Shown one piece after another: positions 1 through 10,228 of a stretch of 64,000 nucleotides of DNA. Under the pieces are notes generated by a model. That model was not told the origin of the DNA. It did no database searches and worked only from the letters and a program-made list of their open reading frames with translations. The position numbers and the translations under genes are program-made. Each line of letters starts with the position of its first letter. The stretch's first letter is position 1. Source of the DNA: Odontocerum albicorne (taxonomy: Eukaryota > Arthropoda > Insecta > Trichoptera > Odontoceridae); contig OX463847.1 in assembly GCA_949825065.1 (NCBI GenBank), positions 40,334,831-40,398,830 on the forward strand. The letters run 5' to 3'.

Positions 1-279
1 CGGAGTAATAAATCTGAATCGTTAGCACACAGGAGGCCAGTAGTTGCGGAAAGGCATTCCTTGAGAAGGAGCAATGAGAAGAATAATTTGTGTTTTCGCT
101 GTGGGCGCCCGGGTCACTTCGCACGTACCTGCCCGCACAACTGTCGTAATCTTGAAGGCGACAAAGGGTCGCGAAATAATAAACCAAAATATGAAACAGG
201 GCCGAGCTCACACTTGGGTGTAGAAGTGGACATGTCGCGCCTTCCGAAAGAATTTTGGAGTTCAACAAAAAATAAATAA
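1..279 (+). CDS. Retrotransposon Gag C-terminus (partial)
   Basis: The reading frame is open from the first base of the window and ends with TAA at 277-279, so this is the 3' end of a longer gene. It contains one CCHC zinc knuckle, CFRCGRPGHFARTCP (C-X2-C-X4-H-X4-C), preceded by a basic stretch. That is the RNA-binding nucleocapsid signature of LTR-retrotransposon Gag proteins. No protease, reverse transcriptase or integrase frame follows within several kilobases, so either pol has been lost or this is a gag-only element. A cellular CCHC protein is possible but less likely given the repeat-rich surroundings. Confidence 0.7.
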   Translation, partial: RSNKSESLAHRRPVVAERHSLRRSNEKNNLCFRCGRPGHFARTCPHNCRNLEGDKGSRNNKPKYETGPSSHLGVEVDMSRLPKEFWSSTKNK

Positions 280-2678
280 ATTTATTCTTTGGGAATTAGG
301 AGGTTTATAGTCATTTATGGATGACTCATTGGACGAAGGATTATCTTTGCCAACGGCGCATTGTAGAATGAACTGGTTGTTCTTGATCAGGATGACCAGG
401 GTTCTGTACCTTGTTGGCTTGTTGATATGCAAACAGGACTGGGAGTCTTGGAGATAATTAATTATCGACTTTATTGATCTCAAGTAAAAGCTTGAGGGTT
501 ATAGTTCTTGTGTTTTTTTCGTATCTTATTATCTGCCATGCATATGTCTTATTATCCTGAATTGTATTTTTTTTTTGTCGCATCAATTGTATTCATAATT
601 TCATTTCTGTTGGTATTGTATTGTATTTGTGCCTATGTATTGTATTTGGTATTGTGTCCCTTTTGAGGTTACCTTCTAGACGTATGGCTATAATTGTTTG
701 TGCCTGTGCGTGTATTAGGAAGCCGTACTACAGGGTTATACAAATCCGAATTTTGCGATGACGCGTACAATTGTCTAGGACATCGTACGTACCGCGACGA
801 ACTCAGGAGAGATCCTAGTAGAGAGTAATACTGTAGAAGTTTCCTAACCAGCGGCATGGTAAATAAGTTAGAATTTTACTCGTATTACTCGTACATTGTA
901 GTTAGTTCAGTTTAGTTTTCGAAACAATGCCTAGCTTCACGGTGAGCTCGCCAGCCATAAGCTTCATGATACCGCAGATGTAATAGGAACCTAGATCGCT
1001 GATTAATTATTACAAGTATGTCACCAAAGGGGGAAAAACTTTGAATTTTTTCCTCTCGCAAGGGTATTATACACCCTGATTTTTAGAACGTCTACATATA
1101 TTACCTTAGGGCACATGTCTGTATACAAGCGAGCGAGTATACCATGCAGTATTGAAGCATATGTTCGTTTAACCTCCTTCATCGGGAGTGGAGCATGTTT
1201 TCACGATGCTGACCGTAGTATAAAGTTGGCAAGTTGTTTAAACTTCATCCTTGAGATGGCGTCATCGAAAACTATTAGTTAAGGATATATGAGGAATAAA
1301 TATCCCCGCCGTGATCCGCATCATATAAGTACAGCTGAGGGTGATGAGGCTAGTCCCCTCTGCTGAAAAGTAGTGGATTCCTAGAATCATATGATATCAC
1401 GGATAAAGGTTAGCAACATTAATTACCATCCGCAGAAGACTAGTATAGGAGAGGTTTAATTCCTCATTAATTACGTGTTCGTCACAAGTGGTTTGGAGTA
1501 AACCAATGTGAGTAATCCGAACACCTAGGAAAGGATCTGTTCATGCCTCAATGATACTGTGAGGGTAGCAAGACGAGTTCACCTTCTTTTCTTCGGCATA
1601 ATCTCTACCCTGCACCTCATGGATCGTTCTCCGAATAGAGGGGCCGTGCCGGAAGATCGTTTTGATCGCTTTTCTTGTGATAACTAATGGCTTAAGGCAA
1701 AAGGAACAACCTTTAGGTTAAAGGTACAGATAGGTTGTAGCAGGCTGGAAGCTAAGCGCTGCTTGGTGTAGTTTACATCTAGGTTATAAACCACCTAGTT
1801 GGACGTGTGGTTTTCTGGAAGTTTTCCTTTTCTCTTAGATTGCCAGCGGACGTATTTCAGCACCTTAAATTGGGCACTTTGGGCTGTCAGGAAAATTGGT
1901 CTATAAGTAAATTCATTGCATTATTTACTAACTATCTGGCCTTCGGTAGATAGTTAGAATTCTCGTCAAAGACACAGTCAAGGTGGATTTGTTACGCCAT
2001 ATTGATAATTGACGAAAGGAGCTAGCCGTTGGGGCAAATTAATGATAGTTCAGTCTGTCATGTTGGGTTTCCACATTTTTCCTATAAGAAAAAAATATGG
2101 TGGCGCATACAGATCTTGGCCTAACAGCTCTTGGTGAGTTTGCTGATGGGCTTGGCTCGTGTAGTAGGTCCGCCGATCGGACTAGGACTTTAATTTCATT
2201 TTAGGTAGCTATGTGTCCCTCTTTACTGTTATCTGTTTCTGTCCTCCGTCGAGGGTGTTCTCTGGATACATGTCATATGTGGATGAACGTCAGTCAGCGC
2301 TATGAAAGGGAAAGCTGATGGAATTTGGATAGTGCTGATGGGGATGGCTGAATGTAGGATTTGCTGTGTACCACGGGGAGGCTTTCGATGGAGCATACTT
2401 GAATTGCACGGCTATTGCCGGTTGAGTTTGTGTATGTGCACCCAGGTCTGATGATTTAGGTTGGCACCAGACGGCTTCGCGTCGTCTGATGTCTGACATA
2501 TGTACGTGCTCACTGCACCGTCAACTTGAATAGTAAGAGTTGTGGAGAAGGCTCCAACCATTCAGCAAAAGGGTCGGGAATGGCCTAATAAAACAACTAG
2601 GGTTTTGGATTTGGGACCCTGCAGTAATGCAGTAGAGGTTTATAAACAACCTAGAGGATTTGCGACCCTGCAGTTATG

Positions 2679-2913
2679 CAGTAGAGGCTTACGGATGGCC
2701 TATATACATCCAGTAGGGGGCTTACGGATGGCCTATATACATCCAGTGGAGGCTTACGGATGGCCTATATACATCCAGTAGGGGGCTTACGGATGGCCTA
2801 TATACATCCAGTGAAGGCTTACGGATGGCCTATATACATCCAGTAGGGGGCTTACGGAGGGCCTATATACATCCAGTGGAGGCTTACGGATGGCCTATAT
2901 ACATCCAGTGGGG
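2679..2913. repeat. 32/33-bp minisatellite (65-bp dimer)
   Basis: Seven full units start at 2679, 2711, 2744, 2776, 2809, 2841 and 2874, with an eighth beginning at 2906. Unit lengths alternate 32 and 33 bp because the CAGTAGGGGG and CAGTGGAGG junctions alternate, so the true period is a 65-bp dimer. Each unit contains GGATG-gcctatata-CATCC, a short inverted repeat that can form a hairpin. Confidence 0.9.
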
Positions 2914-3489
2914 GTTGTTGAGTGTGACTCCAACCATGGGCGTCATGAAGCCAAATTGGCATGTGCTCCCGGTCTAGGTGGACGCTCATGGCACCATCGG
3001 TGCCCGCACGTCCATGGTTTTGTATGGATCATGTGAATTTTGGCACCGTCCGTGATGTGTGTGGGCGTCGCACTGACGACTCTGGCTAGCACGAGAATTG
3101 GCACTAAAGGGATGACGATCCCCGAGGTGATGATATTATAAACACATATTTGCTGTATTGTATAACCAAGTGTAACTGTTTCTTGTCGGTTCTTAGGCCT
3201 GAAGGAGACCTATAGTTAGATGTCGCACACTATGAGTGGTGTCTCAGGGCCGTGTAATGAAAAATTGTATGTTAAATGTGTCTTATATAGTCTCATTATT
3301 GATATATCGCCAGACTTGTATCTTGCAATAATATCAAAGATCACCAGACAACCGGGAGGAAACTCACCTTGCTTCCTTAAATTAAAGTGATTAGGTTAAG
3401 AAACTAAATCAGTGCCCCTAAAAGCGCAGACTATCAGATCCGGTTCTGGGGGAGCCGTTGTGAACTAACATAATTACTATTAAGTAACT

Positions 3490-3741
3490 TGATCTGTTTT
3501 TGGGCATTACTCTTGTGATCTTAAATGCCTTGTAATCTTAAATGTTTGTACATTTTTCTATTGTAAAATAATAAGAATTATTATGTGTAACCATGCTGAA
3601 GAGAAGGCGATAGTATTTGTTTTTGAACATTGCTCTTGTGACTGTGTGGTCTTTGTTATCCTAAATGTTGTATGTTTTTTTGTTGTAAAAATAATAATAA
3701 GACTTATTATGTGTAACCATGTTGACGGGAAGGCGATAATT
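3490..3741. repeat. About 125-bp tandem duplication
   Basis: Two diverged copies follow each other at about 3490-3613 and 3614-3741. Both run from a TGTTTTTG start through TTGTAAAATAATAA-like sequence to TATGTGTAACCATG and GAAGGCGATA. A third partial copy may start after 3741. No coding role is apparent. Confidence 0.7.
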
Positions 3742-5648
3742 GATGTTCTTCTGTATTGTGCCTTGCTCTATAAAATGTTTAACTGTTTCCAGGTGTTCTT
3801 AGATAGGGAAGCCCTGAGAGTTAGTTTTTCGTGGTTTCCTACTCTTTTGCAAATGCAGGGGCTAATTAAATCGTCCACGAGCGTATCCGGCATGACCCAG
3901 TAACGTCATGCCCTTGAGCATAGTATCTAATCCTTGTTTCGGCGAGCAAGTGTATGACCAATTGACACAGGGCCGTAATCAGTTCCTGAATTATTATTAT
4001 TATTATTATTTTTTTTTTTCGGTAACATAAAATGGAGTATCAGGACCTGGGGCCCTTGCTTGGGTACGGTCGACCAATTAGTTTATTACAGTTATAAATA
4101 ACCATTAAAAATATCGAACCGGGGCAGTCAAAAGGAGAACTTGCGTCATTTTCGAGAAGGGTTGCTTCCTATTGTATCAAACTTAACTGCCTCGAGTGGC
4201 CGGCTTTCTCTTCCCATTTCTATAGAAATACACGACACTTTATGAGGATCGGTAATTGGTGTTCCGTCTTACGATCTGATTTACTGCAGTCATAGATCTA
4301 TTGAATCAAAGAAATAGCAAAAGGGTCAAAAAAATTCTCTTCCCCTTTTCTAAAGGAATGCGTCGCGCTTAATTTATTGCAGTCATAGATAAATATTGAA
4401 ACAACGCCTGGGAAGAAATAAAAAACTTCACTCGAGATATATTTCAAAAGAAGGGTGCACTATTGTCTCTTAAGCAATCTAAGTATCGCCTTTAAGGTTA
4501 CCGGATGCTAAACAAAAAGATTCTCGACTTTATGACGCTGTTATAGTTTAAATTAACTATTCATTGCCGAAGTAACAACGACGGGCGGGTGGAAAGATTT
4601 ATTGTTATTTCAACGGTCACGAGGAACTTTCTATAGAGCTCCAATATGGCGGGGGTTAGCGAGATCCTTTAAATTCAGGGGGCGCGATCTTCCCAGCCTC
4701 CATTCTCGCCACGAAGTTGTCAAGCCATCATCTATTCGTCTTAACGCCGTTCGCGAACTCAAAGAGCTTGTCACATATTTGATTGTTCGTTTTTATTTTT
4801 GATACAATTTGTTCGGTAAATTCTGGATAATCTGCAAACGGGGATCTTGTTTCACCTCCGTCTTTGATTGATCAGATTGTGGACTGTTGTCCAAACGACG
4901 ATCTCGAGGTAGACGTACAACTCATTCTCGGGTCAAAGCTAACTGATTCTATCAGCAATATCGAGTGCGCGCAAGATTCTGGAGTCTTCAGGACCGGACC
5001 GAGTCGTGTGACTGTATTACGGCACGAATTGACGGTCACCAACCATACTGTGGGGATTTCTTCACATCAACGGCCCTGTAGTAACAGTATAAGGTCAGAG
5101 GGCCATATACGAGTCGACCTGGTCTTACACTTGAAGCGGATCTGGGATAATACATTGTGTCCTTGTATTGGAGTAAGATGAATCTTATTTATCCTCTTTT
5201 TGCTTGTCATTTTATGGTGATATTTGAGTAAATCTAGAGATTGGCGATATCTAATCTTTGAGAATTGGCCCTATCCCGCAACGGACTGTTGTGAGATTAC
5301 CCCTGATAAGAGAATTACTTCGACTGCCTGTCCATCTGAAGGGCTAGCGGAGTATCAGAGAGTAATCTGCCCATTTTGATTTTCCTGACGGAGTATCAGC
5401 TCGTCAGGATTAAATATATAACTAATTAACAGCAAATATGTGTTTCATTATGTATTTATACCTACCCAAGCACTGACGACTGCCTACCTCTTCCCACGAC
5501 ATCTTGAGATCTTATTGAGTCTTGTTTTACCTATACTGAGCTACCGGAGTAAAAGTCATACATTGTAACATCCAGGCTTTTAGTAATCCAACGGAATTAA
5601 TTAATTAAAGGGTTACAAGTCTAAAATATGATTGTATTTTTTTTACAG

Positions 5649-5840
5649 AAAGGCACCATTTATGTGAAAAATATGACACTTGATAAAACAAACATCAATA
5701 TTCCAAATTCTAAATGGAAAGTAGATGCTGAATTTATTTTATCCAAAGAAAATATAACGATGTATCATTCAGAAATATTTTTCGAAATAGTTTCAGTACA
5801 TTCAAATAAAAGGAAACAGTCAAAAGCTGCAATTATTTAA
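5649..5840 (+). pseudogene. DUF1091-like exon 4, isolated copy
   Basis: This is an open terminal exon of 192 nt. It is preceded by a poly-T tract and ACAG acceptor and ends in TAA. The product begins KGTIYVKNMT and contains IPNSKWK, KENITMYHSE and FFEIVSVHS, as in the complete gene's exon 4 at 32079-32270. Homology stops about 20 bp upstream of the acceptor, where the unrelated GC-richer tract begins, so exons 1-3 are absent. It differs from the 32-kb exon at eight bases, seven of which change the amino acid. It is probably a gene fragment, unless upstream exons lie beyond the window. Confidence 0.75.
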
Positions 5841-5949
5841 ATATCTTTATGTGATTGGTTTTCAGTTTAAGTAATCCATGTGAAAGATTGTATTTTTTAA
5901 ACTCAAAATTAAATTAAACGCTTTGATAGTTCTAAATACTTTTTTAATT

Positions 5950-6273
5950 TCCCCCTGTGCTGCACCCGTTTAGGGTAGTATGAGAAACACGGGTTACCTG
6001 AAACTTCAACGAGTGCAAATCAAGACATTCAAGAAATCTGTCAACACCCATCCCAGAGCAAACCTCTCCCAACTTTACGCAGAACAGCGTGAAGAAACCC
6101 TCACACACCACATCCTCGCTTGGAACGTGAAGGTCTATAAAAGCCCACAGAGCTACAGCGATCCTCTAACCGCTGCCCTGGGGGGTTTGAAACTAAGTCT
6201 AACCTACCTTTCCGTAATTTCCATACAGAAGGTCGCTCGTTTGAACTCCGCGCTGCGCACTCACCTCGAATAA
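5950..6273 (+). mobile_element. Non-LTR (Jockey-like) retrotransposon remnant
   Basis: The sequence encodes a run resembling the end of a Jockey-clade reverse transcriptase: CAAPVWG-like sequence, then YLKLQRVQIKTFKKSVN, the counterpart of the usual HLxKLQxxQNKxLR segment. An in-frame TAG interrupts the PVWG segment here. It sits directly 3' of the DUF1091-like exon 4 in every + strand copy, so it was inserted before the cluster was duplicated. Confidence 0.65.
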
Positions 6274-8214
6274 TACGGGCATTCTTTTTACCTAGTATTC
6301 GGAGGTATAAGGATACCTATGAGTACGGTCATATGTATTATTTAAAAAAAGAGGAAAATTAACATGGCAGTATGCTCCAATCGTCTCAATTCAGTTTCCC
6401 ATCGGTTCCAACACAGCTGAGGGGCCGGTGAGTTTGCCGTGTGTAACAACAGCCCACTCACTTCAAGAAACAAAAAACTCCACCTTTTCAACTATTTTCA
6501 AAGTTTTTCCACCTGAATTTATTAAGTGATGTTAATAGTAACGATACTCACAAATGCTCGATATTTGACAGTTCTGTCGCCTCTTCAGGTGCAAGGAAGT
6601 ATTACGAACACCAACGATGTGACCATGAGTTTATGCTTATTCAAGTGATTCTTATCTCGAAAGGCTTGATCAATAAGACCGATGACAATATTGTGTCCCG
6701 TCGAATGTCTTAAATATGTCCGAATAACAAATCCATTTCAGGTAAAGGGTGCCATACTAGTAAATTATGAAAGAATTTAAAATACGTTCTTCAAATGATA
6801 TGTTTGAGAAATGAAATTTCTGCTATCAAAAACATTCCATTTACAGAATTTTATTAAAAAGTGGTGTCTAGTTTCGTTAAAAAATTACTACAAAATTTCA
6901 GTAAGCTAAGGCTAAGGATAAAACGACTATACAGTTTCACAAAAATAGCTACTTAATATTGAAAAATAATGGCTACAGAGTTTCGGTAAAATACCTACTC
7001 AGTTTCAGAAAAAATGGCTTTCAGATTTCGAAAAAAAAGGCCACTAACATTCGTAAAAAATGGCTACAGAGTTTCGAAAACCAAATACAATGTGAGATAT
7101 TTAACTCAAATTAGGCTGAGCGATCTTCGTAGCTAAGTTTGAAGGGGGGTTTTATTTCAACCTCAAGGTTGCCGGTTCGATACCCGTTGGTGCACAGATC
7201 TTTTAGAAATGGTTCCAGTATGGTTATTACTTAAATATTATTTAAACACCTTTCAGGTTGATCGAAAGAGATTGCCAATTGGATATAAACTCAACTGTTT
7301 TTTCTTCTTCTGTAAATAATGAAAGCGTAATACAATGCATGATCGTGGAAAGTGAAATCTTAAGAAGAAACTCGAAGCTTGTCATAGATAGATCTATGCG
7401 GATCTCAGTCAACACTGTCAACAAAGAGATTTAAAAAAATTGAACGTCTTGGTAAATGCTACTCGTCCGTGATGGTCTGTGAGGCTTTCTGACGTCCAGC
7501 AAGATTTTAAGAGGCTATGTAGGGAAACTCAAAGGTCACAGCAAGTGACTTGACAAACAATCATCCGAGAGTCTAAAGTTTAACTTGAATTGTACAGCCA
7601 TCGAAGGTAGATATGTAAATTCAATTACATCATGAAATTAAAAGTGAAATTTTCACTGTTCAAGAAGCTGAAAGTATAAATATTAAAGAAACACAGACTA
7701 AGGCTGTATCTATTTAAACAAAACAAATATATGAGAGCCTCTGTAGGTTTCGTTAAGTTTCAAAATACTGACTGTCCAGAAATTCGAAGATTACTTTGAA
7801 ATTTGCTTATCCTCAATGTAGCTCTTGAATATCTAGGAAAATGAAATAATAACAGGTAGGTGCGTGATTGTTTATAGTTTTCACAAGACGAAATTTGTCG
7901 GCCTAATTCATAAGCCACCAGTTTTCCAACTCGTGGATTGTGGGTTCGAATTACATTGGAGCCCAGATTTTTTTAATAAATTTTATTTAGGTTTGTACTT
8001 TAGACATCTTTTACATATATTTTTTTTTCATAAGAAGAAATTGCCACATGATAATAAGTTCATCTGCTAGTATTGTATAGAACAAGAATGTTGTTCAAAA
8101 CACCGATTCCAGGTTAATACCAATAAAACAAATGCTTTTGTACGATTGAAAAAAAATCCAGTGATTTTCCCTTAAGGCCTCTCCGGTATATTTCTAGTAA
8201 GTTGAAATATTCGT

Positions 8215-8288
8215 AGACTGTCATATAAGTTAGGAAGATTGATTTTTGCGTCATCGAATATAACGTTATATAAATAAATGGTGACATT
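8215..8288 (-). pseudogene. DUF1091-like exon 4 scrap
   Basis: On the minus strand a TTTTTTTTCAG acceptor is followed by codons reading NVTIYLYNVIFDDAKINLPN, the start of the minus-type exon 4. Homology ends after about 74 nt. The relic at 39018-39089 is truncated at a similar point and shares the adjoining sequence (8146-8214 with 38944-39017), so truncation came before duplication. Confidence 0.7.
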
Positions 8289-8384
8289 CTGAAAAAAAAA
8301 TACTATAATAATAAAAGGACAATTACTAAAGCGCTACTTGGAGGGTACAAATTCTATAGCTCCCCTTCTATAAAACCCTTATTC

Positions 8385-8760
8385 GTTCCATTTTGACTTG
8401 TGCTGCACCAGTTTGGGGTAGTGTGTGAAACACGGATCACCTTAAACTTCAACGAGTGCAAATCAAGACATTCAAGAAGTCTTTTAACGCCCATCTTAGA
8501 GCAAACTTCTCCGAACTTTACGCAGAATAGCGTGAGGAAACCCTCCAATACCACATCCTCGCTTGGACCGTGAAGTTCTATAAAAGCCCACAGAGCTACA
8601 GCGATCCTTTAATCGCTGCCCTGGGGGCATTGGGAGTAAGTCTGACCTACATTTCCATAATAATCACAGGCTTCCAAAACATCATCTGCCTGACTAGTCT
8701 ACCTACAGTTTAAGCAGAGAAGACCTAAGGTCTGAGTGAATGTGATGGAATACAAGTTGC
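8385..8760 (+). mobile_element. Second Jockey-like remnant
   Basis: This is a copy of the same retrotransposon end seen at 5950-6273 and 47612-48000. It contains TGCACCAGTTTGGGGTAG and the LQRVQIK-coding stretch in a frame-broken state. It is closest to the 47.7-48.1 kb copy, sharing the following GCAGAGAAGACC segment. Confidence 0.6.
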
Positions 8761-9993
8761 CTGAACGAGAGAATACGTATGTGTAATTAAAAACGTCAAA
8801 TTTTACGATCAGATTCGACGTATCTACACTGGTGTTGCCATATTTTAAAACTTCGTATGTGTAATTTACTAGTCACTTTACATCCATAGTCTTTCCAGAT
8901 CGACAGGGCCAACAATAACCTGCCTAGCTTTATTAAATATTTTAACTAACAAGTAGAAAAGATCATTTACAAAGAACTTTTAAGAAAGCTAAGTTTTTCT
9001 ATAAAAAATGTGAGGAAAACTCTTTAGGGTAGCTGAAATTATTGAATGTATTAATTATTTTCAAATAATAAAAGCTTATATCTGTCTGGTGAAGAACGAA
9101 CTAAAAATATTTGTATTGAACCGGTTAAATAATTATAATTCTTAAATATTTCTCTATTTTTATTTCCCCTGAATACTTATTTATATTCGTAACTAAAATG
9201 ATTTGGCATAAGTGTCACAAACAATCCAATTATTCTCTATGAAACAAGGCAAACATGTTATTTTTCTAAGCAGAATCAAGTACAGAATAACAGTTTTTCA
9301 GGTCTATGCTATGTTACTCGTACATGATACATTATACATGGTTTTAGAAACGATCGTAGATACAAATCCATACGTGATTGGTGTCTATTTCTATGTCAAC
9401 CTTGTTAATAAAAATTTCATTAATTCGTACTTTTTAAATACTTTATTATTATTGTTTACAGTTTATAGAAAAAAAATTCTAAAATATTGAACAGTTTCTC
9501 AGTAATGGTTTTTGCTACTTTAAATAACATAAAATACAACACTTTTTAGACAAAGATTAAAATACACAGTAAAAAGAGATAAAAAGAGTTCAAGTAGAAA
9601 ATTATATAAAGGAAAATGCTTTTTTCCAAAATCCACTGATATTAAAAATAAAACTTGAAAATCATTCAAAGTCGTAGGCACTGATTCTCACAAGTTACAC
9701 TAATTATCTCATTTCGTTATTCAATATATCGAAAAATCTAGAAATTATGCTTCGACACGTTCTGTCAACATATGTTACATATTGTCCATTCTCGGAGCCC
9801 TTATTTTCCGTTCTAATTAAATAATTCATAATATATTTCAACAAAGTTGTAAGCTAGAGAACTTCATTGTATGGCAAAACAGCTGTCATTAAGTAAATAA
9901 ATATATGATATGAATAAAGAACTATAAAAGGATAAAATTTTGGTTTTCTTGTTGTACGATGCTGGGTTTTAAAAACCAGGTATAATTTATTAC
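8761..9993. other. No feature seen
   Basis: AT-rich sequence with only short open frames; nothing recognisable. Confidence 0.5.
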
Positions 9994-10185
9994 TTATAGT
10001 TAAGGCATTGTTATTTATTTTGTGTAGTTATTTGCAATTTACATTGTGGAGGTAGGAGACATTGTAGTTTGTTTAATCAAACACTATTTATTCCACTTTA
10101 TGTAACTGTATAACCCTACCGGTTTCAAGGTTTTTACATCATCATCAGGGGAGCACAGTCTTGTATGTTAAAATAAATCACAACT
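9994..10185 (-). mobile_element. Penelope-like element 3' remnant
   Basis: Reverse-complemented, this matches the 3' end of the Penelope-like element at 61.7-62.8 kb. Shared landmarks are CTCCCCTGATGATG, TTGAAACCGGTAGGG, GTGGAATAAA and the terminal GCCTTAACTATAA. No coding part remains. The homologous remnant at 49110-49290 lies in the same place relative to the - strand gene copy. Confidence 0.7.
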
Positions 10186-10228
10186 AGGAACATATTTATT
10201 AGTTATTTGTCTTCAATCGGCGTAACAA

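Larger units (their letters stand above)
280..5622. other. Long non-coding tract, less AT-rich than the rest
   Basis: No convincing coding region was found in this stretch. Short open frames (for example around 4602-4802 and 4864-5181) resemble nothing I recognise and lack a supporting context. Base composition is visibly less AT-rich than in the following 55 kb, so this block has a different origin. It holds two minisatellites (listed separately), a small hairpin at 5384-5408 (CCTGACG/CGTCAGG) and a TTA-rich microsatellite near 3990-4010. It ends abruptly where sequence shared with the 32-kb copy begins. The likeliest origin is the non-coding part of a gag-only or otherwise degenerate LTR element; the LTRs themselves could not be delimited. 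Confidence 0.45.
5626..8145. repeat. Segmental duplication, copy 1
   Basis: This block matches 32059-37160 apart from the piggyBac insertion in the second copy. The 3' flank of exon 4 is almost identical in both (one difference seen over about 520 bp after the stop codon). Beyond the piggyBac site identity falls and indels appear. Two tRNA-like pieces with a B-box lie inside, near 7125-7205 (GGTTCGATACC) and 7875-7975 (GGGTTCGAATT), and recur at about 36160-36230 and 36900-37000. I see no gene other than the listed remnants. Confidence 0.85.

Noticed and set aside
4602..5181. Two plus-strand frames of 66 and 105 codons in the less AT-rich tract
   Set aside because: No recognisable domain, promoter, splice context or repetition; their length is unremarkable for this composition.
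5980..6273. 97-codon frame present almost unchanged at 32353-32703 and partly at 47745-47999
   Set aside because: It is the end of a Jockey-like reverse transcriptase, not a host gene; sequence identity reflects recent duplication.
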